Part shown: piece by piece, positions 32,229 through 40,939 of the stretch
How positions within the stretch are numbered: position 1 is the first letter of the stretch
Layout: every line of letters starts with the position of its first letter
Source: Verrucomicrobiaceae bacterium E54
GTDB taxonomy: Bacteria > Verrucomicrobiota > Verrucomicrobiia > Verrucomicrobiales > Akkermansiaceae
Direction: 5' to 3'
Length of the DNA stretch: 43,120 bases
Assembly: GCA_022548915.1 (NCBI GenBank)
Contig: JAKZES010000046.1
Location: 1 to 43,120, forward strand
Made by a program: the position numbers and the translations under genes
Notes under the pieces: generated by a model
Seen by the model: the letters and a program-made list of their open reading frames with translations, nothing else
Databases searched by the model: none
Told to the model about the DNA's origin: nothing

Positions 32229-33074
32229 CTACTCTAAGTCGGCCAATCCGATGCGAAGACTCCGCATGGTGCGAGCCGCACTGGCTGCATCCATGTGCAC
32301 TCCGTCTGTCAAGACTACACCGTCTTCCCCAGCGTCTTGGCCAAGATCCCAGAAAGGGGCCTCACTTTCCCGCGCCAGTTCGAGAATCCATGAAGGTGGG
32401 GGAGAGCCAGGGGATCTCGCGGGTGGTAGCCACACAAAGACGACCTCGGTGCCCTCGCCAATCTTGAGTCGTCGCAAAATGCTCTTCACCTCATTGAACA
32501 GCTCCCGCTGGGCGGCCGCCAACTCCGGTTGAATGCCTCCGCCCACCGCAGTCGGCCGAGTCGACACATCAAGATCATCACCTTCCGGCCGTGCAGAAAC
32601 ACCAATCCGCCTTTCAAGAAGTTTACTGTAGAAGAACGCCGCAGGACGAGCAGACGCGGACAACTGAGGAACTTTCATCCCCACCTTGAACCAATTCCCT
32701 TTCATCGCCCGACCAATCTCGGTATCGGCACGCTCCAGCGGTAAGTGCAGTGTGTTCGCTTCAATCACGAGTTGCGGTGCGACAGGGAGCACTCCGTTAT
32801 CCATCGCGCGGAGGACATCAATAGCACTACCACCGTCACAACCCATGTTCGCCCATCCGTCAAAACCTTGGGCCCGATCGGGGAGTCTCCCTGTAATCGA
32901 TGAGCCCAACACCATAACCTTGGCTTCTCCATAAGCTCCTGCCTGAATGCGCCCGATTGATGAGAAGAAGTTCGATTCACTCTTGGCCGTGCGTCCCCCA
33001 ACCGCCCGGAGGGCGAGGGCTTGGACGGCGAAGCAGAACGCGAGACCGATCAGCAATGGAGCAAAGTAGCGCAT
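32229..33074 (-). CDS. SGNH-hydrolase-like protein, MBOAT partner
   Basis: A 281-residue protein with an N-terminal signal or anchor (about 5-23). It shows a block I-like serine in VMVLGSSITGRLP (S58/S59) and a C-terminal DGVHMDAASA, a D-x-x-H as in SGNH/AlgJ-AlgX-like acetyltransferase partners. The asparagine/glycine of block II-III (NMGCDGGSAIDVLRAM, EANTLHLPL) is also suggestive. It lies just downstream of the MBOAT gene and probably carries the second half of an O-acylation pathway in the periplasm. Assignment by motif and context. Confidence 0.6.
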   Translation of the reverse strand: MRYFAPLLIGLAFCFAVQALALRAVGGRTAKSESNFFSSIGRIQAGAYGEAKVMVLGSSITGRLPDRAQGFDGWANMGCDGGSAIDVLRAMDNGVLPVAPQLVIEANTLHLPLERADTEIGRAMKGNWFKVGMKVPQLSASARPAAFFYSKLLERRIGVSARPEGDDLDVSTRPTAVGGGIQPELAAAQRELFNEVKSILRRLKIGEGTEVVFVWLPPARSPGSPPPSWILELARESEAPFWDLGQDAGEDGVVLTDGVHMDAASAARTMRSLRIGLADLE

Positions 33075-33126
33075 GAAGGTGGCGTGTCGGTGGGAGGAGG
33101 GCAGGTGCGGCCGGCTTCAGCCGGGC

Positions 33127-33275
33127 GAAAGGAGGGGCGCATTGCAGGCGCCCTGACGGTGTGATGCGAATACGATGCGCGCTGCTCTCCTCATTCTTTC
33201 TTCACCGTCACCTCAAGGCATCGACACGACCCGACCTCCGCCAAAGGCCACGGTGGGCAGGTCGCCCTCCCTTCT
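33127..33275 (+). repeat. REP-like element A, copy 13 (right loop expanded)
   Basis: Left arm GGCGC-ATTGCAG-GCGCC normal; the right arm contains a degenerate reverse copy of the loop module (about 33230-33265). It fills most of the spacer between the MBOAT stop and the SGNH-like start together with copy 14; no gene is seen there. Confidence 0.75.
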
Positions 33276-33287
33276 TCCGGCGAAGCC

Positions 33288-33402
33288 GAAAGGAGGGCGC
33301 ATTGCAGGCCCCCTGTCGGTGTGATGCGAATACGACGCGCGAAGCTCTCCTCATTCTCGTTCCACAGTCACTGGAAGGCGCCTGCAATGCGCCCCTACTT
33401 TC
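33288..33402 (+). repeat. REP-like element A, copy 14
   Basis: A 115 bp copy whose right arm ends TTTC with its final base inside the TAG stop of the MBOAT gene (33402-33404), the same relation seen for copy 1 and the CDP-glycerol transferase gene. Confidence 0.85.
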
Positions 33403-35006
33403 TAGAACTGGAAATAGATGAATCCCCTCGGAGCCCCGGGATTCGTCACCACGAGGAAGATCAGCAAGGCATGACAAAGTGGCTCGAGACGCGACCGCGC
33501 CAGCCTGGTCGCGATTGAGGATCGATGCTCTCTGAGCCACCCCCATGCATGATAGGCGACCACGGCGACACCATAAAACCCGAGGGCGAACACCGGAGGA
33601 CCGGAGAAGCTGAATCGCATCGACGTCGCCGCCTCGAAGAAGGCGCCGATACTCTGCATGTCCGGCATCATGAAGGTCAGCCAGAGGAAGGTAACGACAT
33701 GGAAGGTGAGGAGCCACTTGATGGTGTAAATGCAGAAACGCTGAAAAGCTGAAATGCTGAAAAATCGGGTTGCCTGCGGGGATTGGGCAGGCACTTGATC
33801 TGTCCCCTGTCTCCTGGACGCAAGCCTTTCGATCGCGAGGAAGATTCCGTGCAGGCTGCCCCAGATGGCGAACTTCCACGCGGCCCCGTGCCAAAGGCCA
33901 CCGAGGAACATGACGAGGAAGAGGTTGAAGTAGGTCCGGCCGGCACCTTTGCGGTTTCCACCCAGTGGAATGTAGAGGTAATCCCGGAGCCAGGAAGAAA
34001 GGGAAAGGTGCCACCGGCGCCAGAACTCGGTGATGCTGGTGGAGAGGTAGGGGAAGTTGAAGTTGGGCGGCAGCTTGTAGCCGAACAGGGCCCCGAGACC
34101 GATGGCGATCAGCGAATAGCCGGCGAAGTCGGCGAAGATCTGCAGTGAATAGGAATACAGCAGCGACAGGCTCACCACCGTGCTCATGCCGGCCACCTTC
34201 TCGGCCCCAATCGTCAGCGCCCCGGTCTGCTCTGCCAAGTTGTCAGCGACGAAGATCTTGAGGAAGTATCCAACGATCAGGCCACGACGCACCGTGATCC
34301 AGTCGATCTCACGCCAGGCTTTCGCCCCGATCTGATCCAAGAAATCACGGGCCTTGACGATGGGGCCCGCGACCAACTGCGGAAAAAACGAGATGTAGAA
34401 CGAGAGGTCGCGCAATGAGGCGGCCCGGTTGCGCCCCCTCCGTTGGAGCATCTCGAGCGCATGCGGACTGACATCCCGACGCCAGGTATCGACCACCAGG
34501 CTGATGCCCTGGAAGGTGTAGAAGGAGATCCCGACCGGAAGGGGGATGTCGCTGAACCAGATCTTCCAGGAGACAGGAATCAGGACATCAGGAGCCAGAT
34601 TTGTCAGAAAGCCCGCATACTTGAAGAAGGCCAGTAGCCCGAGATTTGCCGCTACAGTTCCGGCCAACCAACGGCGTGCCCTGCGGTGCTGGTAGAAGCT
34701 GAAACACTGAAATTTTGAATTATCGGCAGCGGAACCTTTTCGTTCTTCATCTTCTGACTCCTGCCACCTGGGCTCTGACCCCTGACTCTTGTGGAACAGG
34801 ATCCGCTCCACCGCCACTGCATTGAGGAGGCACGACACCCCCAGCAGCAGCAACAGCTTTGGATTCTCCCATGAATAAAAGACAGCGCTGGAGGCCAACA
34901 GCAGTCCAACCTGCCAAACCCGCCGGGCCGGACCGACGAGTGGCAGGTAATACAAGGCCACCGTGCCCGCAAGCAGGACCAAAAATTCCCAGGAGTTGAA
35001 GAGCAC
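33402..35006 (-). CDS. MBOAT-family O-acyltransferase with two repeat-derived insertions
   Basis: A 534-residue AlgI-like membrane acyltransferase that would pass acyl groups across the membrane for glycan O-acetylation. It has about ten hydrophobic segments, EFWRRWHLSLSSWLRDYLYIPLGG (family motif) and the catalytic histidine in GGLWHGAAW (about residue 367). Two in-frame insertions are unlike the family: about residues 73-108 (SQGSEPRWQESEDEERKG.. and NSKFQCFSFYQ) and 396-425 (QGTDQVPAQSPQ and RFFSISAFQRF). Both are encoded by heptamer-like plus octamer repeats otherwise found between genes. They lie in loops, so the enzyme may still work. The stop overlaps element A14. Confidence 0.85.
   Translation of the reverse strand: MLFNSWEFLVLLAGTVALYYLPLVGPARRVWQVGLLLASSAVFYSWENPKLLLLLGVSCLLNAVAVERILFHKSQGSEPRWQESEDEERKGSAADNSKFQCFSFYQHRRARRWLAGTVAANLGLLAFFKYAGFLTNLAPDVLIPVSWKIWFSDIPLPVGISFYTFQGISLVVDTWRRDVSPHALEMLQRRGRNRAASLRDLSFYISFFPQLVAGPIVKARDFLDQIGAKAWREIDWITVRRGLIVGYFLKIFVADNLAEQTGALTIGAEKVAGMSTVVSLSLLYSYSLQIFADFAGYSLIAIGLGALFGYKLPPNFNFPYLSTSITEFWRRWHLSLSSWLRDYLYIPLGGNRKGAGRTYFNLFLVMFLGGLWHGAAWKFAIWGSLHGIFLAIERLASRRQGTDQVPAQSPQATRFFSISAFQRFCIYTIKWLLTFHVVTFLWLTFMMPDMQSIGAFFEAATSMRFSFSGPPVFALGFYGVAVVAYHAWGWLREHRSSIATRLARSRLEPLCHALLIFLVVTNPGAPRGFIYFQF
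33731..33820. repeat. Repeat insertion 2 inside MBOAT gene
   Basis: Octamers TGCAGAAA, CGCTGAAA, AGCTGAAA, TGCTGAAA (33731-33762), then a spacer and a heptamer-like TGTCCCC/TGTCTCC stretch (33799-33815). Length and frame keep the MBOAT reading frame open. Confidence 0.75.
34697..34792. repeat. Repeat insertion 1 inside MBOAT gene
   Basis: Octamers AGCTGAAA, CACTGAAA, TTTTGAAT (34697-34720), then heptamer-like CTTCTGACTCCTG and CTCTGACCCCTGACTCTTG (34751-34791). Same octamer-plus-heptamer layout as insertion 2, again in frame. Confidence 0.75.
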
Positions 35007-35217
35007 TAGTCAAAGCCATTAAGATCTGCGCCTTACATACTAGGCTCAGCAAAACTCAAAGGCGGTGTAAGATCTGAAACAATATTGGAAAGCACATCCC
35101 ACTCCCTCAAGAGAGCCACTTCACTCGAAGGGTGCAAACTCAGGCATGCTATCACAAGGAATCCAAAGCGCGGCTCTAGAAGGCCCTGGCCCTAAACCGA
35201 GACAAATGGCCTCAAAA

Positions 35218-35946
35218 TCAACGCACGAAGCACCAGACCTGATGTTTCCGTTCAACCATCCTCAAGCCCTCCGAGTCAACCCACCGGACAAACTCCTGAT
35301 TCGCATCAGTGTCGCCGTGAAGCTCAACAATGAGACAGCAACAGCCCCGGAGATCTGCATGCCTCATCAGTTCAAACTCAGCCCCCTCGACGTCCATGAC
35401 AATCGAATATGGCGGCTCCGGCACCAGCGCATCGAGGCGAACCGACTCCACGGCTACTGAGTGGCCAAGATCACCCTCCGAAACTCTTCCCCCAAGACTT
35501 CCCGCAGAAGTATCCAGATGAACGACGTCAGATGCGTAGGACAAGGCCCGATTAATCAAGTGAACATCGAGCTCCTTGAAGCTCACATGTTTGGTGTTTA
35601 GCTGCAAGACCTCAAAGTTGTCAGGAGCAGGTTCGACCATCAGCAACGACCGCCCAGGTCCGAGTCTCCGTGCAATACAGCGGCTCACCACACCCATACT
35701 CGCTCCCAACTCAACACAGTCATGGTCCGGGGGCAAGTGCCGCTGTATCAGCTTGCGCTCTGCCAACTCATACAATCCAAACAGCAGAGTGGACTTGGTA
35801 TTGGCCCGACAGTTCCTCGAAGCGTAGAAGGGGCCATGCCAAGTCGGAACCGGACTCCACAGCATTCTCCCAAGCAGAGACGCGACCGGGCTTTCAGCTA
35901 GGACGTAGTAGATGAACGCCTTGAATTTTGAGAGACTCTTGGCCAT
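35218..35946 (-). CDS. FkbM-family methyltransferase
   Basis: A 242-residue protein from the ATG at 35946. Motif I region is HDCVELGASMGVVSRCIARRL, and the FkbM hallmark MDVEGAEFELMRHADL follows, with LLMVEPAPDNFEVLQLN (strand 2 acid, E-P motif) between. FkbM proteins methylate sugars and other acceptors; target unknown. An upstream in-frame ATG at 35970 is possible but would add eight residues with no family match. The 211 bp downstream (35007-35217) shows no gene. Confidence 0.85.
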   Translation of the reverse strand: MAKSLSKFKAFIYYVLAESPVASLLGRMLWSPVPTWHGPFYASRNCRANTKSTLLFGLYELAERKLIQRHLPPDHDCVELGASMGVVSRCIARRLGPGRSLLMVEPAPDNFEVLQLNTKHVSFKELDVHLINRALSYASDVVHLDTSAGSLGGRVSEGDLGHSVAVESVRLDALVPEPPYSIVMDVEGAEFELMRHADLRGCCCLIVELHGDTDANQEFVRWVDSEGLRMVERKHQVWCFVR

Positions 35947-35982
35947 TGATTCACAACATATCAGATTCAATAAAGTCGAAAT

Positions 35983-37170
35983 TTACGCCACAAGTCCTAG
36001 TTCCCTAAGGGCTCGGGCAGCAACTGCGTCAGCATGAAATTCTTGACTCCATGCGCTACCAATTTGCTCTGGGTCTCGATATCCGGCTTCCCAGGCCCTC
36101 GCCTCAAGCACGAGCTCCAGTGCCAATGCAGATGGCTCGTTGCGCCAGGCGAGACGGCCACTCGCCCGGGAGACGTAGTGTCGAAAACAACTGTTCTGTG
36201 CAGAAAATGGAGCCACAACAGTGCATCCACAACAGAGCGCTTGTGCGCCAGTACCCTGTTGACCTTCCCATCGGGAGCTCCAAAATCCAATTCGGGCCCT
36301 TTGATAGAGCTTCGGGAGTTCCGCTGCTGGCATATGCTCAAGGAAGGACAACCGATTACTAGTCCGACCAACGTCAAATCCCAGGAGCCGAGGGAGATCA
36401 GAGGCTCCCGCACCGACAATCATTCCTTTCCATCCCGGCATTTGCTCAAGGAAGCTAGCGTACGCCTTCAATAACACGCGGGGATTCTTCTGACCCCAAT
36501 CAGCTTGGTGCCAGCGCCCAACCGAAATCACGAGCGGCTCCTTAATGGATCCGTCGTATCGAAACGCCTTCATCTGAGGATGCGGCAAGTAGACAAACTT
36601 CTCTGCGAGGTCGGATCTGCCAAGCCTGATCGCCTCGTTGGGAATCCAAATAGCGGCATGGGGCGTGCAGGCCGATATGACACTTGCGGCAGCATAGTGC
36701 CTTAGGCGCCCCCGGGAAACCCGATGGGTGGCGAGCTCGACAACAAGCTTGGCAAGCTCCACCCCTTTCCTCAGCGGATTCATGTCACCATGAACAACTG
36801 GAACATGCGCTTCCCTCAGCCACTCCGACCGGCATGCAAGAGGCGAAACGACCCCACTGGTGTCCATATTGGCGAGCACCTTGATTCCCGCACGGCTTGC
36901 CGCTTCCACGATCCGATTGTAACGGGGGGCAGCCCACGAGTACAGGATCAGGCCGTCCAGTTTTAGCGACTCCCACCATTCTTTGGATTCCAGATTTGAG
37001 TAATCAGTCCTCAATAATCGGGGATCATCTCCATCCATTGGCGGCCCAGGCATGATCGCCCTCGACTTCACTCCGATTAGACTCAAGCCGACAGAGAAGA
37101 GCCCCGACTCACGGGCGAAATGACTCGGATCACCAACGAATCGCTTGGGTGTACATGTGAAGACCCTCAT
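35983..37170 (-). CDS. GT4-like glycosyltransferase
   Basis: A 395-residue GT-B enzyme from the ATG at 37170 (a TTG at 37200 is the only further start). N-terminus RVFTCTPKRFVGDPSHFARESGLFS, with SRAIMPG and LESKEWWESLKLDGLILYSW, is paralogous to the protein at 14236-15459. C-domain: LVISVGRWHQADWGQKNPRVLL, GMIVGAG, LFLEHMPAAELPKLYQRARIGFWSSRWEGQQGTGAQAL (acidic motif SRWEGQQGTGAQA). Lower GC than its paralogue. Bases 37171-37356 upstream show no gene. Confidence 0.85.
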   Translation of the reverse strand: MRVFTCTPKRFVGDPSHFARESGLFSVGLSLIGVKSRAIMPGPPMDGDDPRLLRTDYSNLESKEWWESLKLDGLILYSWAAPRYNRIVEAASRAGIKVLANMDTSGVVSPLACRSEWLREAHVPVVHGDMNPLRKGVELAKLVVELATHRVSRGRLRHYAAASVISACTPHAAIWIPNEAIRLGRSDLAEKFVYLPHPQMKAFRYDGSIKEPLVISVGRWHQADWGQKNPRVLLKAYASFLEQMPGWKGMIVGAGASDLPRLLGFDVGRTSNRLSFLEHMPAAELPKLYQRARIGFWSSRWEGQQGTGAQALCCGCTVVAPFSAQNSCFRHYVSRASGRLAWRNEPSALALELVLEARAWEAGYRDPEQIGSAWSQEFHADAVAARALRELGLVA

Positions 37171-37356
37171 CTGTTCTTTCAAAGAAATATGGACAGGCAA
37201 TTTTTCAAGATCTCGCCCTGTGTGTTACCGTGTACATCAGCATGGATGGCCCATGGAATAAACATGATAACAGAAAGTGGGGTTACATAGCCCCGAGACC
37301 GCATGCCCCCCGATTAGCGCGGCGGCAGCTTGGCCGAATTCCCTGGCTGATCTGTC

Positions 37357-38286
37357 TCAGCATTTTCGGATCCAGTATGATTGCCCATGATCGAGCCCTT
37401 TCGTGATGAGTTGGCTCAGTTCCTCAGGGTGCTCCCTGCCAAGCAGATGTATTGGAAGGAGGGTTTCAAAAGAGCCGCCACCACTCAGAAGGCATTCCAA
37501 GGCATACTGCTCATTTGAATAGCGCGGCAGGTAGAGATCAAGCAACCACCACTGGGGCTGCTCGTACGGAGTGTAGATGTCGTGAATATGGACAGAGACC
37601 CCGCTTGCCAGGGATGGAAAGATGTGAAGCAGCTCCCATTCGACATCATTCTGAGCCTTGATGACATGGCTGGTGTCGATAAACAGGATGTCACCCGCAC
37701 CAAGGCTCTTGAAATACTCAATCGGCATCTCCTCGATCCTCTTAACCACCAGTTCACCATGCAGATCAAAACCATCGAGGATCGGCCCGGGATATGGCTC
37801 GATGTAGGAAGAATCGACTTCATGCCCTTCTTCCGCATTCGCCCGCAACGCCGCAGATGATACCCGTGAGCTATGGCCACAACCCACCTCGATGTAGCGC
37901 TTTGGCTTCAAGTGCCGAATCAAGGTGTAGAGGAACGCGCTGTCCATCGTCGTAAAGGTCTCGCTCCATTCGATTCTCCCAGAACCGTCGCGAGGAGCCC
38001 ACCGATCGAACTCATCAGCGTAAGATCCGAGCTCTTGGACCAATTCCAAAGCGGCATCAAGGTTGATTTCGATCCCTGGGAGGTCCCGTTTCTGATCGAG
38101 CAGAGAGTGGTCGATCTCGCCCGGGTCGATCAGGGGGCTGTAGAACATCTGGGGAAAAACCTGAAAGCCCGACTTCAACGCCAATTCCCGGTTCTTCGCG
38201 TAGGTCTTCAATACCCCCTCGTGGTAGGCGGCAGGCAACTTGGAGTAAATTTTGTCGAACAGTTTTCTAAATTCTACCTTATTCAT
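37357..38286 (-). CDS. Class I SAM-dependent methyltransferase
   Basis: A 309-residue protein. Motif I is KRYIEVGCGHSSRVSSAA (about 129-146), followed by IEPYPGP (strand 2 acid), AGDILFIDTSHVIKAQNDVEWEL (strand 4, D-x-S-H) and SGVSVHIHDIYTP. The H-D-I-Y and D-x-S-H combination matches the Methyltransf_24 group that often modifies sugars. Acceptor unknown. The start follows a 94 bp spacer after the GT4 stop at 38381. Confidence 0.78.
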   Translation of the reverse strand: MNKVEFRKLFDKIYSKLPAAYHEGVLKTYAKNRELALKSGFQVFPQMFYSPLIDPGEIDHSLLDQKRDLPGIEINLDAALELVQELGSYADEFDRWAPRDGSGRIEWSETFTTMDSAFLYTLIRHLKPKRYIEVGCGHSSRVSSAALRANAEEGHEVDSSYIEPYPGPILDGFDLHGELVVKRIEEMPIEYFKSLGAGDILFIDTSHVIKAQNDVEWELLHIFPSLASGVSVHIHDIYTPYEQPQWWLLDLYLPRYSNEQYALECLLSGGGSFETLLPIHLLGREHPEELSQLITKGLDHGQSYWIRKC

Positions 38287-38380
38287 GGAGAGATACAGCT
38301 GAGGATGCGAAGGAGATGCCGGGACTTACGATCGCCGGTTGGCGGGCGCCCAATTCTCTAGTGATTCGAGTAGGGAGCGC

Positions 38381-39532
38381 CTAAGGCTTGCGGAAAATCT
38401 CAAGGTATCTCGGCAAAAGCCCATCCCAAGAGTAGTTCTCGCGAACGGTTCCGAAGGACCACTCAGAATGGGTAGCCGCTGAATCCCGGAGAGCGGAAAT
38501 GCGGTCGTAGCACCGGGCGAGGTCGGCCGCAGAGCCCGGCTCATACAACATTCCGCTTCGGTTCTGCTCCACAAAGTCCTGCAGATGACCCGTCTTCGTG
38601 GCAATCACGGGCTTTTGATAGTGGGAGGCCTGAAGCAATACCGCCGACCCCTTGGTATAATGACCCATGTATGGAAGCATCACCGCATCAGCTGCATCGA
38701 AGAGCAACGGAACCTGACTATCCGGAAAGTATCCTGAACGAGACTCCAGTTTCGGGTAATCGATGGTGGAGGCCAGCAAAGCCGGATCATTGCCGGAAAT
38801 CACCGGCCCAACAAAGAGAAGAAAAGGCTCCGACCTCGACTCGGCGGCGGCCCTTACGGCGGTGTCATAGTCCTTCGTCTCGCGATGCGTCCCAAAGAAC
38901 AAGCAGATTGTCTCATCGACCGGAAGGTCCAGTTTCCGACGTGCCTCCTCCTGAGAAACGGGCTTGTGCTTCGCCCATGGCAATGCGGCCGGAATATGCA
39001 CAACATGTTCCCCCGCCAGCCTCTGCCACGCCTCCTTTACTGCCACGGTCTCCACGATGAAAGTAAGCCGCCCAGTATCAAAGGCACGAACGTAGTCATC
39101 GTACCGTTCTCTCGACAGATCTGGGGATGGAGCGCCCACGCAGAGTGACGAAAACGTGACTTCCCCGCGACGAACAACCTCCTGTAGCAGGATTCGATGT
39201 GTGGACTCAACACAATGGATATGGCGAGGAGCTGCTGAGGCCGCCAACGCCCTTCTCGTGCATGCCAAAAACTCTAGATTGCGGAATAGGTTGTCGATTC
39301 GGCTGCCCCAGTGCCTCCCCCGATAAGCATCACAAAACGGAAGCTGCGTCCATGGGCAGCATCTGCTCCACCGGACCGTGCCCCCCGCCATTTCGGACGT
39401 CTCCCTCGGCTGCCTGGCCGCAAAAACATCGAGATCCACCCCCTCAGCCGCAAGTGCCGCGACAAGATCGCAGGTGTAGGGCCAGTAGTGGCCGTTCAGA
39501 TGCGTGAAGGGCGAAATGATCGACAACGACAT
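38381..39532 (-). CDS. GT4 glycosyltransferase
   Basis: A 383-residue GT4 enzyme: LSIISPFTHLNGHYWPYTCDLVAALA (N-terminal H-x-x-Y-x-x-x-L pattern), ICLFFGTHRETKDYDTAVRAA (C-domain site), and DAVMLPYMGHYTKGSAVLLQASHYQKPVIATKTG (E-x7-E region with the first glutamate replaced). Ends LPRYLEIFRKP. It begins 4 bp after the previous gene, so the two GT4 genes are probably co-translated. Specificity unknown. Confidence 0.85.
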   Translation of the reverse strand: MSLSIISPFTHLNGHYWPYTCDLVAALAAEGVDLDVFAARQPRETSEMAGGTVRWSRCCPWTQLPFCDAYRGRHWGSRIDNLFRNLEFLACTRRALAASAAPRHIHCVESTHRILLQEVVRRGEVTFSSLCVGAPSPDLSRERYDDYVRAFDTGRLTFIVETVAVKEAWQRLAGEHVVHIPAALPWAKHKPVSQEEARRKLDLPVDETICLFFGTHRETKDYDTAVRAAAESRSEPFLLFVGPVISGNDPALLASTIDYPKLESRSGYFPDSQVPLLFDAADAVMLPYMGHYTKGSAVLLQASHYQKPVIATKTGHLQDFVEQNRSGMLYEPGSAADLARCYDRISALRDSAATHSEWSFGTVRENYSWDGLLPRYLEIFRKP

Positions 39533-39536
39533 CTCC

Positions 39537-40772
39537 TCAATCGAAAATTTGTCCTGAGGAAGCTCCTCCTGCTGGAAGGCCGGACGCCGAAGTTTCGAGC
39601 AGAACCTGCAGATTGTTCGCCGCCGTATGCTCGATCAGGAAGCGCTCGGCCACCGAGTCCCATGCAGCCCCCGCCAACTTCTTGGTCCCATCCTTGTCCC
39701 GCAAGGCAGACTCCATCGTACGTGCGAGAGCCTTTGCCGAACGAACCCTGCACAATCGTCCATACCTGCCATCGCCGAGGGTCCATGGAACCGCCCCGCT
39801 CCGCTCACCACCGATCACCGGAACCCCACAAGCCATCGCCTCCACAAGCACCATCCCATGCGTTTCGACCAAGGATGGATGCACCATCAGCCCCGCTTCT
39901 GCCTCCAGAAAGTCGAGGATGCTCTCGTAGGGAACGCTCCCCCTGAATTCAACCCCGCCGTCGAAATTCCGCGCCTTGGCCCACTGTTCCGCATCACCGC
40001 CTGCACCCAGACCTTTCCCGAACAAAACGAGCCTGGCGGGATCCGAACTTCGAAATCTCATCATTGAGAACGCCTTGAGCAGTGTCTTGACGTTTTTGAG
40101 TCTCCCCCAACCTCCAATGCTGCAGATGGTCTTCAAGCCCCCCGGACTACTGCTAGACAACAACCGCCGCTTCCCGCGCTCAAGCAGTTCACGGGGGATA
40201 CCATTGGGGATGGTGACAGGCTCACACCTCGGCCGGAAAAATCTGCGGATATGCCTTGCCGTGTATGGTGAGACGCAAACGAGCCCACGAGCCCTCCGAA
40301 TCACCATCGCCGCCACAAAGACATGGTAGGACATGAAGAAGTTCTTCGAGGTCCACGCATATCGCAAGGGCGTGTCATGACACGTTACGACGGTCGGCAT
40401 CCCAGTATCGATGGCTCCAAGGGCATGTTCATAGCTCCACTGGGCACTCAGGACATCAGGAGCAGCGCCCATCACCGCGTCCCCCAACAACTCCCGTTCC
40501 ACCCGATAGCAATCCACCAAGGATTCGCGAAAGCGCCGCTTCGGCAAAACGTCGATCGAAATCCGATCTCCAACCAATCGCAGGGGTCGAACAACTGATT
40601 GATCCAGGCAAAATACCGCCACCTCCTGGCCCTGCTCGTGCCACAAACGAACCAGCGGAACGACCGGCGTCGCCGTGACTCCACCGATTTCCGCAAGCAG
40701 ACTGCGCGAAGGGGGATCCAGCAGATCCTCCACCTCTTGAGGCATGAATGGACTGCAGATACCAATTTTCAT
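39537..40772 (-). CDS. GT4 glycosyltransferase
   Basis: A 411-residue GT4 enzyme from the ATG at 40772: KIGICSPFMPQEVEDLLD (N-loop), VTCHDTPLRYAWTSKNFF, VCVSPYTARHIRRFF, TICSIGGWGRLKNVKTLLKAFSMM, RLVLFGKGLGAGGDAEQW, VEFRGSVPYESILDFLEAEAGLMVHPSLVETHGMVLVEAMACGVPVIGG (E-x7-E region intact: ETHGMVLVEA). The frame extends to 40889, but those residues do not fit the fold. Confidence 0.88.
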   Translation of the reverse strand: MKIGICSPFMPQEVEDLLDPPSRSLLAEIGGVTATPVVPLVRLWHEQGQEVAVFCLDQSVVRPLRLVGDRISIDVLPKRRFRESLVDCYRVERELLGDAVMGAAPDVLSAQWSYEHALGAIDTGMPTVVTCHDTPLRYAWTSKNFFMSYHVFVAAMVIRRARGLVCVSPYTARHIRRFFRPRCEPVTIPNGIPRELLERGKRRLLSSSSPGGLKTICSIGGWGRLKNVKTLLKAFSMMRFRSSDPARLVLFGKGLGAGGDAEQWAKARNFDGGVEFRGSVPYESILDFLEAEAGLMVHPSLVETHGMVLVEAMACGVPVIGGERSGAVPWTLGDGRYGRLCRVRSAKALARTMESALRDKDGTKKLAGAAWDSVAERFLIEHTAANNLQVLLETSASGLPAGGASSGQIFD

Positions 40773-40939
40773 CTGAGACGGGCCCTCGAACTCCGTTGAA
40801 ACCCTGCTGCCAGGCAATGAGTAAATCAAAAACTTTGGCAACACCCTTGCGGGATCTTGAGTGTCGCCCAAAGACTCGAGGACAGGCAACGGCCGCCACG
40901 GTTCAGGAGTTGAAGACGACGCAAAACGTCACCGGCGAC

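Noticed and set aside
9165-33402. Element A copies as rho-independent terminators
   Set aside because: The hairpins lack a following U-run on either strand; termination by fold alone cannot be claimed.
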